In this document: piece after piece, positions 1 to 8,382 of the stretch
Layout: every line of letters begins with the position of its first letter
Position numbering within the stretch: the first letter of the stretch is position 1
Origin: Verrucomicrobiota bacterium
GTDB taxonomy: Bacteria > Verrucomicrobiota > Verrucomicrobiia > Opitutales > UBA953
Reading direction: 5' to 3'
DNA: 19,646 nt
Assembly (NCBI GenBank): GCA_004293385.1
Contig: RDYO01000011.1
Span: 1-19,646, forward strand
The notes under the pieces: model-generated
The model's database searches: none
What the model saw: only the letters and a program-made list of their open reading frames with translations
What the model was told of the DNA's origin: nothing
Made by a program: the position numbers and the translations under genes

Positions 1-324
1 GCAGGCTTCACGAATCGTCCGTAAAGCGGCGATGATGCGACCCTCCGGCGCGGTGATGACGGTAGGCAGGAAAGAGGTCACCCCGACCTTGAGCAGCGCC
101 TGGCACAGGGACCGCACGGTAGCCGTATCGAGGGTAAGCCCATTGAGGTCATGTCCGGCGTAGCCGTTGACCTGCAGGTCGACGAAGCCGGCGCTGAGCC
201 AGCGTTGCACGCCATGCTCGACGAACTCCACCGATTTGATCATGCCGCCTTCGATCTCCACGACCACACCGCGACCCGTGACCGGATCACGACCAAGGAT
301 TCGCTGGGAAGTTGCAGCCGACAC
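1..324 (-). CDS. nagA: N-acetylglucosamine-6-phosphate deacetylase NagA (N-terminal part, runs off left edge)
   Basis: NagA removes the acetyl group from N-acetylglucosamine-6-phosphate in the cytoplasm, giving glucosamine-6-phosphate for NagB. The 108 visible codons contain GMIKSVEF, then SAGFVDLQVNGYAGHDLNG, then GVTSFLPT. This is the start of the amidohydrolase barrel. The first metal-site motif is Q-V-N rather than H-x-H, as in the E. coli-type single-metal NagA (family knowledge). The C-terminal three quarters lies beyond position 1. The start is uncertain. I chose GTG at 324-322, which leaves 4 bp after the nagB stop and places the first beta strand normally. An in-frame ATG further upstream, about 60 bases inside nagB, would add an unlikely Arg/Pro/Ser-rich leader. 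The tight arrangement indicates co-transcription with nagB. Identity is fairly sure, the start less so. Confidence 0.85.
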   Translation of the reverse strand, partial: MSAATSQRILGRDPVTGRGVVVEIEGGMIKSVEFVEHGVQRWLSAGFVDLQVNGYAGHDLNGLTLDTATVRSLCQALLKVGVTSFLPTVITAPEGRIIAALRTIREAC

Positions 325-328
325 GGAA

Positions 329-1069
329 TCAGCGGGCGAGCTCGGCCGCCGCGGCGTCGTCGATGTATAACGTGCAATCGGCATGCCGCTGGACGATCGA
401 AGCAGGACAGGTCGGCGTCACCGGTCCTTCGACCGTACCTTTGACCGCGGCGGCCTTGCGACGGTCCGGGACCGACAAGATGATGCGCGCGCTCTTCATG
501 ATCTGGCGGATCGACATCGACACGGCCTGCCTGGGGACGTCGTCGAAGGTCGGGAACCAGCCTTCGCCGAACTGCTGCTGGCGGCAGGCCTGGTCGAGGT
601 TCACGACGATGTAAGGCACCTCGGTCTCGAAGTCCGCGGGCGGATCGTTGAAGGCGAGGTGCGAGTTCTCGCCGATGCCGGCGAAACAGAGGTCGATCGG
701 ACAGGCCGCGATGCGCGCGTTGAGGCGCTGCAGTTCGGCGGCGAGATCCGGGGCGTCGGCGTCGACCGGCACGAACTCGGCCCGCGCCGGCAGCTGGCCG
801 ATGAAACGTTCGCGGAGATACTTACGGAAGCTCGCGCCATGCGCCTCCGGCAGGCCGACATATTCGTCGAGGTGGAAGACCGTGACCTTGGTCCAGTCGA
901 TGCCGGGCTCCTTCACGAGGTGCTTCAGCGTCTCGAACTGGCTGGCGCCGGTGGCGACGATGATGTTCGCGCGAGGCTGACGGGCGAGGATGGCGCGCAG
1001 TTCGCGGGCGCCGTGCGCAGCCGCGGCCTGCCCCATGGCGACGGCGTCCTTGTGCTGCTGGATCTTCAT
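329..1069 (-). CDS. nagB: Glucosamine-6-phosphate deaminase NagB
   Basis: NagB converts glucosamine-6-phosphate to fructose-6-phosphate and ammonia, so amino sugars can enter glycolysis. The protein has 246 residues against about 266 for E. coli NagB. It shows the phosphosugar-isomerase fold motifs VATGASQFETL (38-48), FHLDEYVGL (65-73, with D68 as the likely proton-transfer Asp) and GIGENSHLAFNDPP (131-144). VPRQAVSMSIRQIM follows near residue 180. In E. coli the ring-opening triad is Asp141-His143-Glu148; by my alignment the positions here are N135, H137 and D142, so two of three differ. The ATG start is followed by a typical N-terminus. It is immediately upstream of nagA, an operon pair. 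It could also act on a related phosphosugar such as galactosamine-6-phosphate. Confidence 0.9.
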   Translation of the reverse strand: MKIQQHKDAVAMGQAAAAHGARELRAILARQPRANIIVATGASQFETLKHLVKEPGIDWTKVTVFHLDEYVGLPEAHGASFRKYLRERFIGQLPARAEFVPVDADAPDLAAELQRLNARIAACPIDLCFAGIGENSHLAFNDPPADFETEVPYIVVNLDQACRQQQFGEGWFPTFDDVPRQAVSMSIRQIMKSARIILSVPDRRKAAAVKGTVEGPVTPTCPASIVQRHADCTLYIDDAAAAELAR

Positions 1070-1121
1070 GGCGGGGTCCGACCAGACTGCCCTAGCCCGC
1101 CCCCGTCGGGCAAGCGCCTAA

Positions 1122-1148
1122 CGCCGGCCAAACGGAGGCTTTCCGGCG
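1122..1148. repeat. Small inverted repeat between the DUF1552 gene and nagB
   Basis: CGCCGG and CCGGCG arms flank a 15-base loop just after the DUF1552 stop codon. On the minus strand it is followed by only two T residues, so it is at best a weak terminator. The rest of the 80 bp gap (1070-1149) must hold any nagB promoter. It contains a GCTAGG element on the minus strand (1096-1091). Confidence 0.3.
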
Positions 1149-1149
1149 A

Positions 1150-2484
1150 TTAGCCGACGAGATCCAAGCCGCGGAGGGTGCCGGTGGACGAAGCGAACTT
1201 ATCCGCCTCGATGCCCATGCGCTGGAGCATGGAGACGTAGAGGTTCGGCAGCGGGTAATTGTTCTCGGTATCGAAGACGTGGTGCTGACCGTGCTTGAAA
1301 CCGCCGCCCATGAGCAGGGTCGGCAGGTTCGTCGTCGTATGGGCGCTGGCGTTGCCGAGATTGCTGCCGTACAGGATCATCGTGCGGTCCAGCAAGGACT
1401 GGCCGTCTTCCTTGGAGGACTTCAGGTCGGTCATCAGCTTGGCGAGCAGCGTCATATGCATGCTGTCGATCTGCTTGAGCTGCTCGAGCTTCTTGGCGGA
1501 GCGGCCGTGGTGCGAAAGGCTGTGGTAGCCGTCGGTGGTCGTGTGGACGTGGTCGATGTCGAGGGCCGGGGTGTTGACGCTGTCCAGCATCAGGGTGACG
1601 GCGCGAGAGGAGTCGGTCTCGAAGCAGAGGCGGGCCATGTCGTACATCAGACGGACCTTGTCCATGTACTCCTTGGGGCTGCCCGGGTCGAGCGGGGCCG
1701 GCGTGGTCGCCACGGGGCGCGGCTTGCGCTCCCACTCCTTGGACATCTGCATGCGCTGCTCGAGCTCGCGGACGCTGGTGAAATACTGGTCGAGGCGATC
1801 ACGATCGCGCGCGCCCATGGTGCGGCGAAGTTCGCCGGCCTGGCCGCCCACGGCGTCCAGGATGCTCTGGCCGAGCTGGAGACGGCGCTCCTGCGCCTTC
1901 ACTTCGGCCTCGGAACCGCCCATGAACATCTTACGGAAGACCTCGGAGGCGCGCTCTTCGGTCGGGATCATCACGCCGCCGGCGGTCCAGGAAAGACTGC
2001 GGGAACCACGGGCGCAGTTCACGCCGAGGGTCATCGACGGGAAGCGGGTGAGATGGCCGATGCGCTCGGCCATGAACTGATCGAGGGAGATCGTGTTGCG
2101 GAAGCCGCCGCTGCTCGGATGCGGAGCCGCGGTCAGGAAGCAGTTGTCGGCCGGGTGGCCGCCGTCGACGTCCGGATGGGAGACACCGGAGAAGACGCTG
2201 AAGTCGTTGCGATGCGCCTGGAGCAGTTCGAGATACGCCGACGGCTTGTAGTCCTTACCCTTGCCCGTCGGGAAGAAGTAGTCCGGGACGAGGCCGAGGT
2301 TGTTGCAGATGCCCAGCATGCGCCGAGGCTTGGTGGTCGGCGCGGGGGCCGCCGCGAAGGCCGGGGTCATGGCGTCGAGCATCGGCAGGGCCAGCAGCAC
2401 GCCGGTGCCGGCCAGGAAGCGGCGACGGGAGACGGAGCGCTTGAACGCTACGAAGGGAGCCTGGGAGGAACGGAAAGGGGCCAT
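1150..2484 (-). CDS. DUF1552 domain protein, Tat-exported
   Basis: This 444-residue protein belongs to the DUF1552 family, common in planctomycetes, verrucomicrobia and myxobacteria. Its biochemical role is unknown. The N-terminus carries a twin-arginine signal, SRRRFL at residues 19-24, then a hydrophobic stretch and an AFAAA cleavage region, so it should fold in the cytoplasm and be exported by Tat. Recognisable stretches are LGICNNLGLVPDYFFP, FSGVSHPDVDGGHPADNCFL, DHVHTTTDGYHSLSHH and MILYGSNLGNASAHTTTNLP. The His-rich motifs suggest metal binding, as in the distantly related DUF1501/sulfatase-like fold (inference). The open frame extends upstream on this strand into the DUF1592 gene, but that part is Arg/Ser/Pro-rich shadow sequence, so I use ATG at 2484. 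It starts 10 bp after the DUF1592 stop, and the two probably form an operon. Confidence 0.88.
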   Translation of the reverse strand: MAPFRSSQAPFVAFKRSVSRRRFLAGTGVLLALPMLDAMTPAFAAAPAPTTKPRRMLGICNNLGLVPDYFFPTGKGKDYKPSAYLELLQAHRNDFSVFSGVSHPDVDGGHPADNCFLTAAPHPSSGGFRNTISLDQFMAERIGHLTRFPSMTLGVNCARGSRSLSWTAGGVMIPTEERASEVFRKMFMGGSEAEVKAQERRLQLGQSILDAVGGQAGELRRTMGARDRDRLDQYFTSVRELEQRMQMSKEWERKPRPVATTPAPLDPGSPKEYMDKVRLMYDMARLCFETDSSRAVTLMLDSVNTPALDIDHVHTTTDGYHSLSHHGRSAKKLEQLKQIDSMHMTLLAKLMTDLKSSKEDGQSLLDRTMILYGSNLGNASAHTTTNLPTLLMGGGFKHGQHHVFDTENNYPLPNLYVSMLQRMGIEADKFASSTGTLRGLDLVG

Positions 2485-2494
2485 CGGGGTAGGT

Positions 2495-5062
2495 TTACTT
2501 GTTAAGGAAGAGTTCGCTGGTGACAAGTCCGCGGACCAGGTCGCGGACGCCGTAACGTCCCGCCTTGGCCCCGTCGAGGACGGCTTCGACCTTCGCGCGG
2601 TCGGCAAAGCCCACCGGGGCGCCGGTGGCGTAGACGGTGAACTGCCCGACGAGGTTACGGGCCAGCTGACGTTCGTCGGCGGCGACGAGGCGCTTGAATT
2701 CACGGATGTCCTTGAACGCCTTGCCGTCGAGTTCGCCATAGGTCTCGATCGCCAAGGCGTTATGGAAGGCGAAGGCCTGCCCGTTCTTGCCGATGCCGAC
2801 TTCAGGCGTCTTGCCATCGAGGGCGCGGTAACGCTCCCGGAAGCCGCCCATGACGTCGAAGCTCTCGAGCGCGAAGCCAGGCGGGTCGATCTGGGTGTGG
2901 CAGGATGCGCACGATTCGAGCGTGCGATGCTTCTCAAGCTGCTGACGGATCGTCACGGCGCCCCGGGTGTCCGGTTCGACGGCGGGCACGCTGGGGGGCG
3001 GGGGTGGCGGCTTGCGGCCGAGGATCCGCTCCATGACCCAGGCGCCGCGGATGACGGGCGAAGTCGTGGTGCCGTTGGCGGTGACCTTGAGCACCGCGGC
3101 CTGCGTCATGAAACCGCCGCGCACGCTGCCGGCCGGCAAGGCGACCTTACGCAGCTTCACGCCCTCGACGGGCGGGAGTTCGTAGAGCGCGGCCAGGCGT
3201 TCGTTGACGAACACGAAGTCGGACTCGACGACGGCACGGGCCGGCAGGTTGGCGCGCAGGAGTTCGGCGAAGGTGGCGTGGCTTTCGTCGCGGGCCGAAT
3301 CCAGCAGATGGTCGTCGAGATAGTAATCCGGGTACAGCAAGTTGTCCGGGTCGTTGGCGCCGGCCTTGCGCAGCTCGAGCCAGTAGTCGGTGAACGATTC
3401 GACGAAGCGCTGCGAACGGGCGTCGGCGAGCAAGCGGTCCGTCTGGGCGCGGAGCACGGCGGGGTCGCGCAGTTTCTTCGCGTCCGCCAAGGCGCGCAGT
3501 TCGGCGTCAGGCGGCGAATTCCAGAGGAAGAAACTCAGGCGCGCGGCCAGCGCATGGTCGTCCAGCGCGCCGGGGGCCTCGCGCAGATACAGGTAAGAGG
3601 GCGAGCACAGCACGGCGGCGTAACCCGAGAGCATCGCCTCGGCGAACGAGCTGCCCGACTTCAACGCGCCCTGGATGACCGGAAGGAAACGGGTCTCTTC
3701 GTCGGCGGAGACGGGGCGACGGTAGGCGGCGCGGACGAAACGACGCAGCAGGCGCTCGGCGTCAGCGGCCGCATCCCGCGGAGTCACGGCATAAGGCAAG
3801 GCCGCGCCTTTGGCGGTAGGCTTGACCGGCAGGTCATCGAACAGGACCGCGTAAGGCGCCGACGGCCATTGCGGCGCCAGCGGGCCCTTCACGTCGATCC
3901 AGCGCATGACCAGGCCGGGCTGGCCCTCGGGCGTGGCGAGCGGGTTATAGAAACGACCGGCGCCGGGACGGGAACGGAAGAAACGAGTGACGTCGATCTG
4001 GATGCTCTCACCGGCCTCGAGCACCACGTCGAGTTCGGCGACGGTGACATCCGGACCGAGGTCGATCGTGCCGATCCGGCGCAGCACACGCGGGGGCGTG
4101 AGCGCGTAGACCGTGACCGGCTCGGAGCGACGTCCTTTGCTGATATTGTCGAGATCGGGAATCTGCCACCGCACCTTACCCTTCGACTTAGTGGTGCCGG
4201 GACCGACCCAGACGGAATGGCCGCAGAGTTTGATCAGGTAGCGGCCGGACTGGGGGGCACGGAAACTCCCGAAGTTCGGTTCGACCGGCTCATAGGCTCC
4301 ATGCACCACGCCGACACCTTCTTCGTCACGAAGGGCGGGGTTGGCCTTGCCCACGGTGGCAGGGGCGTTGCCTGCGCGCACCTCCGGCTGACCTTTGAAG
4401 CCCAGTGTCGGGAAGGTCGCGCGTTCGGGCGACATGTTGAACTCGGAGAACTTCATCTTGCCGACGTAGCCCCCCTGCTGGCGGGCGTAATGCCGGCGGC
4501 TGGCGGTCTCGTTGGGCAGGACGGAAGAGATGAACGCGGAGCGCAGCGCCTCTTCGGCGGCGGCGAGGGTGCGTTGGAGCTGGACGTGCGAGACGTCCAA
4601 AGCTTCACCGCTCTTGTTATAACGATGGGCCTCGGTGTCCTCCGGCAGCGATTCCTTGATGTCGAGCCACGGCGCCTGAAGCAGATCGCGGACCGCGTTC
4701 TCGTATTCGAAGCGATTCATGCGTCGCTCGACCGAACGTCCCTGGGCGGCGATCCGGGCGACGTCTTCCCGGAGGAGACTGGCGGAAAGCGCGCCGAGAT
4801 AGGCGGACTGCTCGCTGGCGGCGGGACGGGCCTTCTTCTTGGGCGGCATCTCGCCGTTCGCAGTACGGTCGTGAATCTTGACCCAAGCTGCGAAGGACTT
4901 CGGATCCCGGAGGTCCGACTTCAGGGCGGTCATGTCCAGGCCGCCTTTCTTCGTGTCGGCGTCGTGGCACTCGACGCAATTCTTCTCAAGGAAAGGCGCC
5001 AACGCCCCGGCGGAACCGAGGGGCAGGAGAAGGAGACCGAGGATGGCGGCGCGGAAAGTCAT
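2495..5062 (-). CDS. DUF1592/planctomycete cytochrome c domain protein
   Basis: This 855-residue secreted protein has the usual multi-domain order of the family. A Sec-type signal peptide (MTFRAAILGLLLLPLGSAGALA) is followed by a cytochrome c-like PSCyt1 motif CVECH (residues 29-33) with the typical KKGGLD downstream. A DUF1587 region follows (RRMNRFEYENAVRDLL), then DUF1595/DUF1592 (RLSFFLWNSPPD), then DUF1588 with a second haem motif CASCH (718-722) followed by TQIDPPGF. A DUF1585 tail ends the protein. Such proteins are predicted periplasmic or surface redox proteins; no precise reaction is established. The DUF1552 gene follows at 10 bp, a recurrent pairing. A TTG codon nine bases upstream (5071) could also start it, but ATG at 5062 gives a complete signal peptide. 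No Shine-Dalgarno sequence is visible. Confidence 0.9.
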   Translation of the reverse strand: MTFRAAILGLLLLPLGSAGALAPFLEKNCVECHDADTKKGGLDMTALKSDLRDPKSFAAWVKIHDRTANGEMPPKKKARPAASEQSAYLGALSASLLREDVARIAAQGRSVERRMNRFEYENAVRDLLQAPWLDIKESLPEDTEAHRYNKSGEALDVSHVQLQRTLAAAEEALRSAFISSVLPNETASRRHYARQQGGYVGKMKFSEFNMSPERATFPTLGFKGQPEVRAGNAPATVGKANPALRDEEGVGVVHGAYEPVEPNFGSFRAPQSGRYLIKLCGHSVWVGPGTTKSKGKVRWQIPDLDNISKGRRSEPVTVYALTPPRVLRRIGTIDLGPDVTVAELDVVLEAGESIQIDVTRFFRSRPGAGRFYNPLATPEGQPGLVMRWIDVKGPLAPQWPSAPYAVLFDDLPVKPTAKGAALPYAVTPRDAAADAERLLRRFVRAAYRRPVSADEETRFLPVIQGALKSGSSFAEAMLSGYAAVLCSPSYLYLREAPGALDDHALAARLSFFLWNSPPDAELRALADAKKLRDPAVLRAQTDRLLADARSQRFVESFTDYWLELRKAGANDPDNLLYPDYYLDDHLLDSARDESHATFAELLRANLPARAVVESDFVFVNERLAALYELPPVEGVKLRKVALPAGSVRGGFMTQAAVLKVTANGTTTSPVIRGAWVMERILGRKPPPPPPSVPAVEPDTRGAVTIRQQLEKHRTLESCASCHTQIDPPGFALESFDVMGGFRERYRALDGKTPEVGIGKNGQAFAFHNALAIETYGELDGKAFKDIREFKRLVAADERQLARNLVGQFTVYATGAPVGFADRAKVEAVLDGAKAGRYGVRDLVRGLVTSELFLNK

Positions 5063-5197
5063 GCGGGGCAACCATTCAGACAGCGGAACGGACCCCAGGT
5101 TGCCAAGGCAATCCGCCAGGTAATGGGCGGTTTTGCTAGGCTTTGAGCCCTAGGCGTCGGGGATTGTGCCCCGGGCGAGGACTCCCTGCCCTTCGGC
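5063..5197. promoter_or_regulatory. Divergent intergenic region, DUF1592 operon / comM
   Basis: This 135 bp gap separates two divergent genes, so both promoters should lie here or very near. It contains a short palindrome TTGCC-AA-GGCAA at 5100-5111 and an imperfect inverted repeat at 5135-5155 (GCTAGGCT, then AGCCCTAGGC). Either could be an operator or part of a promoter. No convincing -35/-10 pair with correct spacing was found, so assignment of function is inference. Confidence 0.35.
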
Positions 5198-6718
5198 ATG
5201 CTTTCCGTCATCCGTTCCGCCGCGTTGGTCGGCGTCGAGGCCGTACCGGTCGAGATCGAGGTGAACACCGGCGAGAAGGGCGAACTTGGCCTGTGGCTGG
5301 TCGGCCTACCCGACGCCGCGGTCAAGGAATCCGAAGAGCGCGTGCAGTCCGCACTGCAGAACAGCGGACTCCGACTCCCGGAGACCCGCACCACCATCAA
5401 CCTCGCCCCCGGCGACCTGAAGAAGGAAGGCGCCATCTACGACCTCCCCATCGCCCTCGGCATCGCGGCGTCGACCGGCCAGCTCGACCGGGCGTTCTTG
5501 CAGCATTACCTCATCGCCGGCGAATTAGGCCTGAGCGGAGCGACGCGGCCGGTTCGCGGAGGCGTCGCGATGGCGATTCTAGCACGCAAGTCGGGCTTGC
5601 GCGGCGTCATCCTACCCCGCGCATCGGCGGAAGAAGCCGCACTCGTCGGCGGCGTCGAGGCGATCCCGGCGGACACGCTCGACGGCGCCTTGCGCTTCCT
5701 GACAGGCGAAAAGCAGGTCACGCCGCTCGCGCCTCCGCTCGCCGAGACGGTCTCTGGCGAAAGCCAACCGGATTTCGCGGAGGTCAAAGGACAGTTGGCG
5801 ATCCGCCGGGCCGTCGAAGTCGCCGCGGCCGGCGGCCATAACCTGCTGATGATCGGCCCGCCTGGCTCGGGCAAATCCCTCATCGCGAAACGTATCCCGA
5901 CCATCCTGCCACGGCCGGATGCGGAGGAGTTCCTCGAGATCCTCGGGGTGCATTCCGCCGCGGGCGCTGGCCTCACCGACGGACGACGCGGTTGGCAAAG
6001 GCCGTTCCGTTCGCCTCACCATACCATCAGCGACATCGGACTGATCGGCGGAGGCAGCATTCCCGGACCAGGGGAAGTCTCGCTCGCGCATCTCGGCGTG
6101 CTCTTCCTCGACGAGCTGCCGGAGTTCCGTCGCTCGGCGCTCGAGGTGCTCCGTCAGCCGCTCGAAGACGGTCAGGTCACCGTCTCACGCGCCGCCGCCA
6201 AGGTCACCCTGCCCTCGCGGCTGATGCTCGTAGCGGCGATGAACCCCTGCCCCTGCGGCCACCTCGGCGACCGCCGACGCGAGTGCACCTGCTCGCCGAT
6301 GCAGGTCCGTAAATACCGCGGCAAGATCTCCGGCCCGCTGCTCGACCGCATCGACATCCAGGTCGAGGCGCCGGCGCTCTCCATCGACGAGCTCCGCGAC
6401 GCCGCGCCCGGCGAGCCCTCGGCGGCGATGCGGGGCCGCGTCGAAGCCGCCCGGGCCCGCCAACGGCAACGGTTCGGCGGGCGGACCGGCGGCTGCAATG
6501 CGCTGCTCGGCGGGCGGGAACTCCGCGAATACTGCGCGCTCGAACGGGCGCAGGGCGACCTGCTCCAGCAGGCGATGGAGAAACTGGGCCTCTCCGCCCG
6601 AGCCTACGACCGCATCCTCCGCGTCGCCCGCACGATCGCCGACCTCGCCGAGGCGGACCGCATCGCCACCGCCCACCTCCTCGAGGCCATCCACTATCGT
6701 TCGCTGGACCGGCAATGA
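5198..6718 (+). CDS. comM: ComM/YifB family AAA+ ATPase (Mg chelatase-like)
   Basis: ComM is a hexameric helicase that promotes branch migration during natural transformation in Vibrio and Haemophilus; in most bacteria YifB has an assumed DNA-recombination role. This 506-residue protein has the standard family length. The N-terminal ChlI domain includes the LVGLPDAAVKESEERV stretch (34-49). Walker A GPPGSGKS is at 220-227, the motif RPFRSPHHTISD at 268-279 and Walker B VLFLDELPEF at 301-310. The AMNPCPCGHLGD segment follows at 347-358, then a Cys pair (CTC). GPLLDRIDIQ carries the likely arginine finger, and a C-terminal Mg_chelatase_C domain ends in YRSLDRQ. The ATG start matches the family N-terminus exactly. 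It is transcribed away from the DUF1592 operon. No other competence gene is nearby. Confidence 0.93.
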   Translation: MLSVIRSAALVGVEAVPVEIEVNTGEKGELGLWLVGLPDAAVKESEERVQSALQNSGLRLPETRTTINLAPGDLKKEGAIYDLPIALGIAASTGQLDRAFLQHYLIAGELGLSGATRPVRGGVAMAILARKSGLRGVILPRASAEEAALVGGVEAIPADTLDGALRFLTGEKQVTPLAPPLAETVSGESQPDFAEVKGQLAIRRAVEVAAAGGHNLLMIGPPGSGKSLIAKRIPTILPRPDAEEFLEILGVHSAAGAGLTDGRRGWQRPFRSPHHTISDIGLIGGGSIPGPGEVSLAHLGVLFLDELPEFRRSALEVLRQPLEDGQVTVSRAAAKVTLPSRLMLVAAMNPCPCGHLGDRRRECTCSPMQVRKYRGKISGPLLDRIDIQVEAPALSIDELRDAAPGEPSAAMRGRVEAARARQRQRFGGRTGGCNALLGGRELREYCALERAQGDLLQQAMEKLGLSARAYDRILRVARTIADLAEADRIATAHLLEAIHYRSLDRQ

Positions 6719-6764
6719 AAACACTCGCCCGACCATCGGAAATACCTCCAATGAAGGCCTCCCC

Positions 6765-7814
6765 ATGAAATCCCTGCTCCAGCTCGGGCTCTTCAGCCTG
6801 CTCGCCCTCCTGACCCTGCCCCTCGAGGCCGCCGAAAAGATCCGCGTCCTCATCCTCGACGGCCGTAACAACCACGACTGGGTCCGCACGACCGAGTCCA
6901 CCAAGGCCACCCTCGAGGCCACCGGTCGCTTCACCGTGACCGTCGCCACCGCGCCCGCCGGCTTCGCCAAGGCCAAGCCCGGCCGCCCTAAGGCCGGTGA
7001 CGCCGCCGCGAAGAAGGCTTTCGACGCCGCGATGAAGGAGTGGAACGCCGAAGAGGCCGCTTTCGTCAAAGCCCACGCCGCCGAGTGGGAACAGTGGGCC
7101 CCGAAGTTCGCCGACTACCAGGTCATCGTGAACAACTACAACGGCCCGGAATGGGGCACCGCGATGAAGGACTCCTTCACCGAGTTCGTCATGAACGGCG
7201 GCGGCCTCGTCAACGTGCACGCCGCGAACAACGCCTTCACCGGCTGGGACAACTTCAACGAGATGATCTGCTGCGGCTGGCGCGGCGCCACCTTCGGCAA
7301 GCGCATCGCCGTCGATGACAAGACCGGCCAGGCCGTCGCGCTGGTCGACGCCGACGAAAAGATCCAGGGCAAGGGCTTCGGCTCGGGGCACGGCGCCAAG
7401 CATGTCTTCACGCTCAAGACCCGCGACGCCTCCCACCCGATCATGCAGGGCCTGCCCGCGGAATGGCTGCACGCCACCGACGAACTCTACGGCCGCATGC
7501 GCGGCAGCGCCGACCACATGCACGTGCTCTCGAGCTCCTTCTCCAAGCCGGAGTTCGGCGGCACCGACATGCATGAGCCGATGGTCTGGTACGCCCCGTT
7601 CGGCAAGGGACGCGTGGTGACCACCTCCATGGGCCACATGTGGACCGGCGACACGAACTTCGACGCCCTGCACTGCGTGGGCTTCCAGACGATCCTCGCC
7701 CGCTCCGCCGAATGGGCCGCGACCGACAAGGTCACCCTGACCGTACCGGAAGGCTTCCCGACCCTCGACAAGACGAGCGTCATCGAGCCCGCCAAGGTCA
7801 ACTGGAAGAAGTAA
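6765..7814 (+). CDS. Secreted ThuA-like domain protein
   Basis: This is a 349-residue protein with a Sec signal peptide (about residues 1-23, ending LEAAEKI). A ThuA-like class I glutamine amidotransferase-fold domain follows. Visible family stretches are RVLILDGRNNHDW, YQVIVNNYNGPEWG, NGGGLVNVHAANNAF, FGSGHGAKHVF, DASHPIMQGLP, LYGRMRG and a C-terminal GKGRVVTTSMGHMW. ThuA was named from trehalose utilisation in rhizobia. In Verrucomicrobiota and Planctomycetota such secreted versions often accompany DUF1080 or oxidoreductase proteins in sugar degradation, but the reaction is unknown. A charged Lys/Ala/Glu-rich insertion spans roughly residues 65-110. The open frame extends upstream into comM, but the ATG at 6765 has a GAAGG sequence 8-9 bases before it and begins the signal peptide. 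It lies 46 bp after comM. Confidence 0.88.
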   Translation: MKSLLQLGLFSLLALLTLPLEAAEKIRVLILDGRNNHDWVRTTESTKATLEATGRFTVTVATAPAGFAKAKPGRPKAGDAAAKKAFDAAMKEWNAEEAAFVKAHAAEWEQWAPKFADYQVIVNNYNGPEWGTAMKDSFTEFVMNGGGLVNVHAANNAFTGWDNFNEMICCGWRGATFGKRIAVDDKTGQAVALVDADEKIQGKGFGSGHGAKHVFTLKTRDASHPIMQGLPAEWLHATDELYGRMRGSADHMHVLSSSFSKPEFGGTDMHEPMVWYAPFGKGRVVTTSMGHMWTGDTNFDALHCVGFQTILARSAEWAATDKVTLTVPEGFPTLDKTSVIEPAKVNWKK

Positions 7815-7833
7815 GCCCGCCAGGCTCTCCGAC

Positions 7834-7864
7834 GAAGGCCCGCGCAAGCGGGCCTTCTGCTTTT
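7834..7864 (+). terminator. Rho-independent terminator after the ThuA-like gene
   Basis: A perfect 10 bp stem has arms GAAGGCCCGC (7834-7843) and GCGGGCCTTC (7848-7857). The loop is GCAA, and the stem is followed by TGCTTTT. The T-tract reaches the last base of the convergent gluconokinase gene. There is no T-tract on the minus-strand side, so it works mainly for plus-strand transcripts. Confidence 0.85.
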
Positions 7865-8376
7865 CAGGCGAAGCGACGCATCGCCACGGCCACGGTCGCG
7901 CAGATCTGCTCGGGCGTGAGGCTGATGCTGACGTGCAGGCACTTCTCGCTGGCAAGGTTCGGACGCTCCAGCGTGGCAAGCTGACTGCCGAGCAGGCCCG
8001 GCGGCATGAAGTGCCCCTTGCGCGCGTCCATCCGCGCCTGCAGGAGCTCCCGGCTGCCATCGAGGAAGACGAAGAAGAGGTCCGGATCGCCTTGGCGCAG
8101 GCGGTCACGATAGGCGAGCTTGAGGGCGGAACAGGTGAGGACCATCGCCTCGCCCCTGGCCTTGCCCACTACGAGCCGATCCGCCAGCGCGGCCAGCCAG
8201 CCGGCGCGGTCTGCGTCGGTCAACGGCGTGCCCGCGCTCATCTTCGCGACGTTCTCCGGCGGATGGAAGCCGTCGGCTTCGATCAGCGTGGCGCCGGTGC
8301 GCTGCGCATAGAGCTCGGCCACGGTGCTCTTGCCGCAGCCGCAGACGCCCATGAAGACGAGGTTCGGATGCGCCAC
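7864..8376 (-). CDS. gntK: Gluconokinase, GntK family
   Basis: Gluconokinase phosphorylates D-gluconate to 6-phosphogluconate with ATP, feeding the pentose phosphate or Entner-Doudoroff route. The 170-residue protein has the usual size. It shows the P-loop GVCGCGKST (residues 10-18), then EADGFHPPENVAKMSAGTPL (33-52) continuing TDADRAGWL, which is the substrate-side signature of the family. LTCSALKLAYRDRLR and FVFLDGS follow, and later GHFMPPGLLGSQLATLE. The start is GTG at 8376, 6 bp after the oxidoreductase stop codon, so the two are almost surely co-transcribed. Its stop codon touches the terminator of the convergent gene. A related small-molecule kinase such as shikimate kinase is unlikely given the full GntK signature. 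Confidence 0.92.
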   Translation of the reverse strand: MAHPNLVFMGVCGCGKSTVAELYAQRTGATLIEADGFHPPENVAKMSAGTPLTDADRAGWLAALADRLVVGKARGEAMVLTCSALKLAYRDRLRQGDPDLFFVFLDGSRELLQARMDARKGHFMPPGLLGSQLATLERPNLASEKCLHVSISLTPEQICATVAVAMRRFA

Positions 8377-8382
8377 GGGCGT

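Noticed and set aside
2485..2937. N-terminal extension of the DUF1552 frame by 151 codons
   Set aside because: The extension is Ser/Arg/Pro-rich and overlaps the end of the DUF1592 gene; the Tat signal starts at ATG 2484.
2300..5146. 948-codon open frame on the plus strand opposite the DUF1592 gene
   Set aside because: Composition is Arg/Gly/Val/Glu-rich without recognisable motifs, and the opposite strand has full domain structure with two CxxCH motifs. GC-rich coding DNA often leaves such long antisense frames open.
6751..6768. Five-codon frame (ATG AAG GCC TCC CCA TGA) overlapping the ThuA-like start
   Set aside because: Too short to support as a leader peptide; the GAAGG within it more simply serves as the ribosome site.
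6204..8108. 634-codon minus-strand frame opposite comM and the ThuA-like gene
   Set aside because: It lies over two clear plus-strand genes and the terminator, has low-complexity Gly/Val/Arg composition and no family motif.
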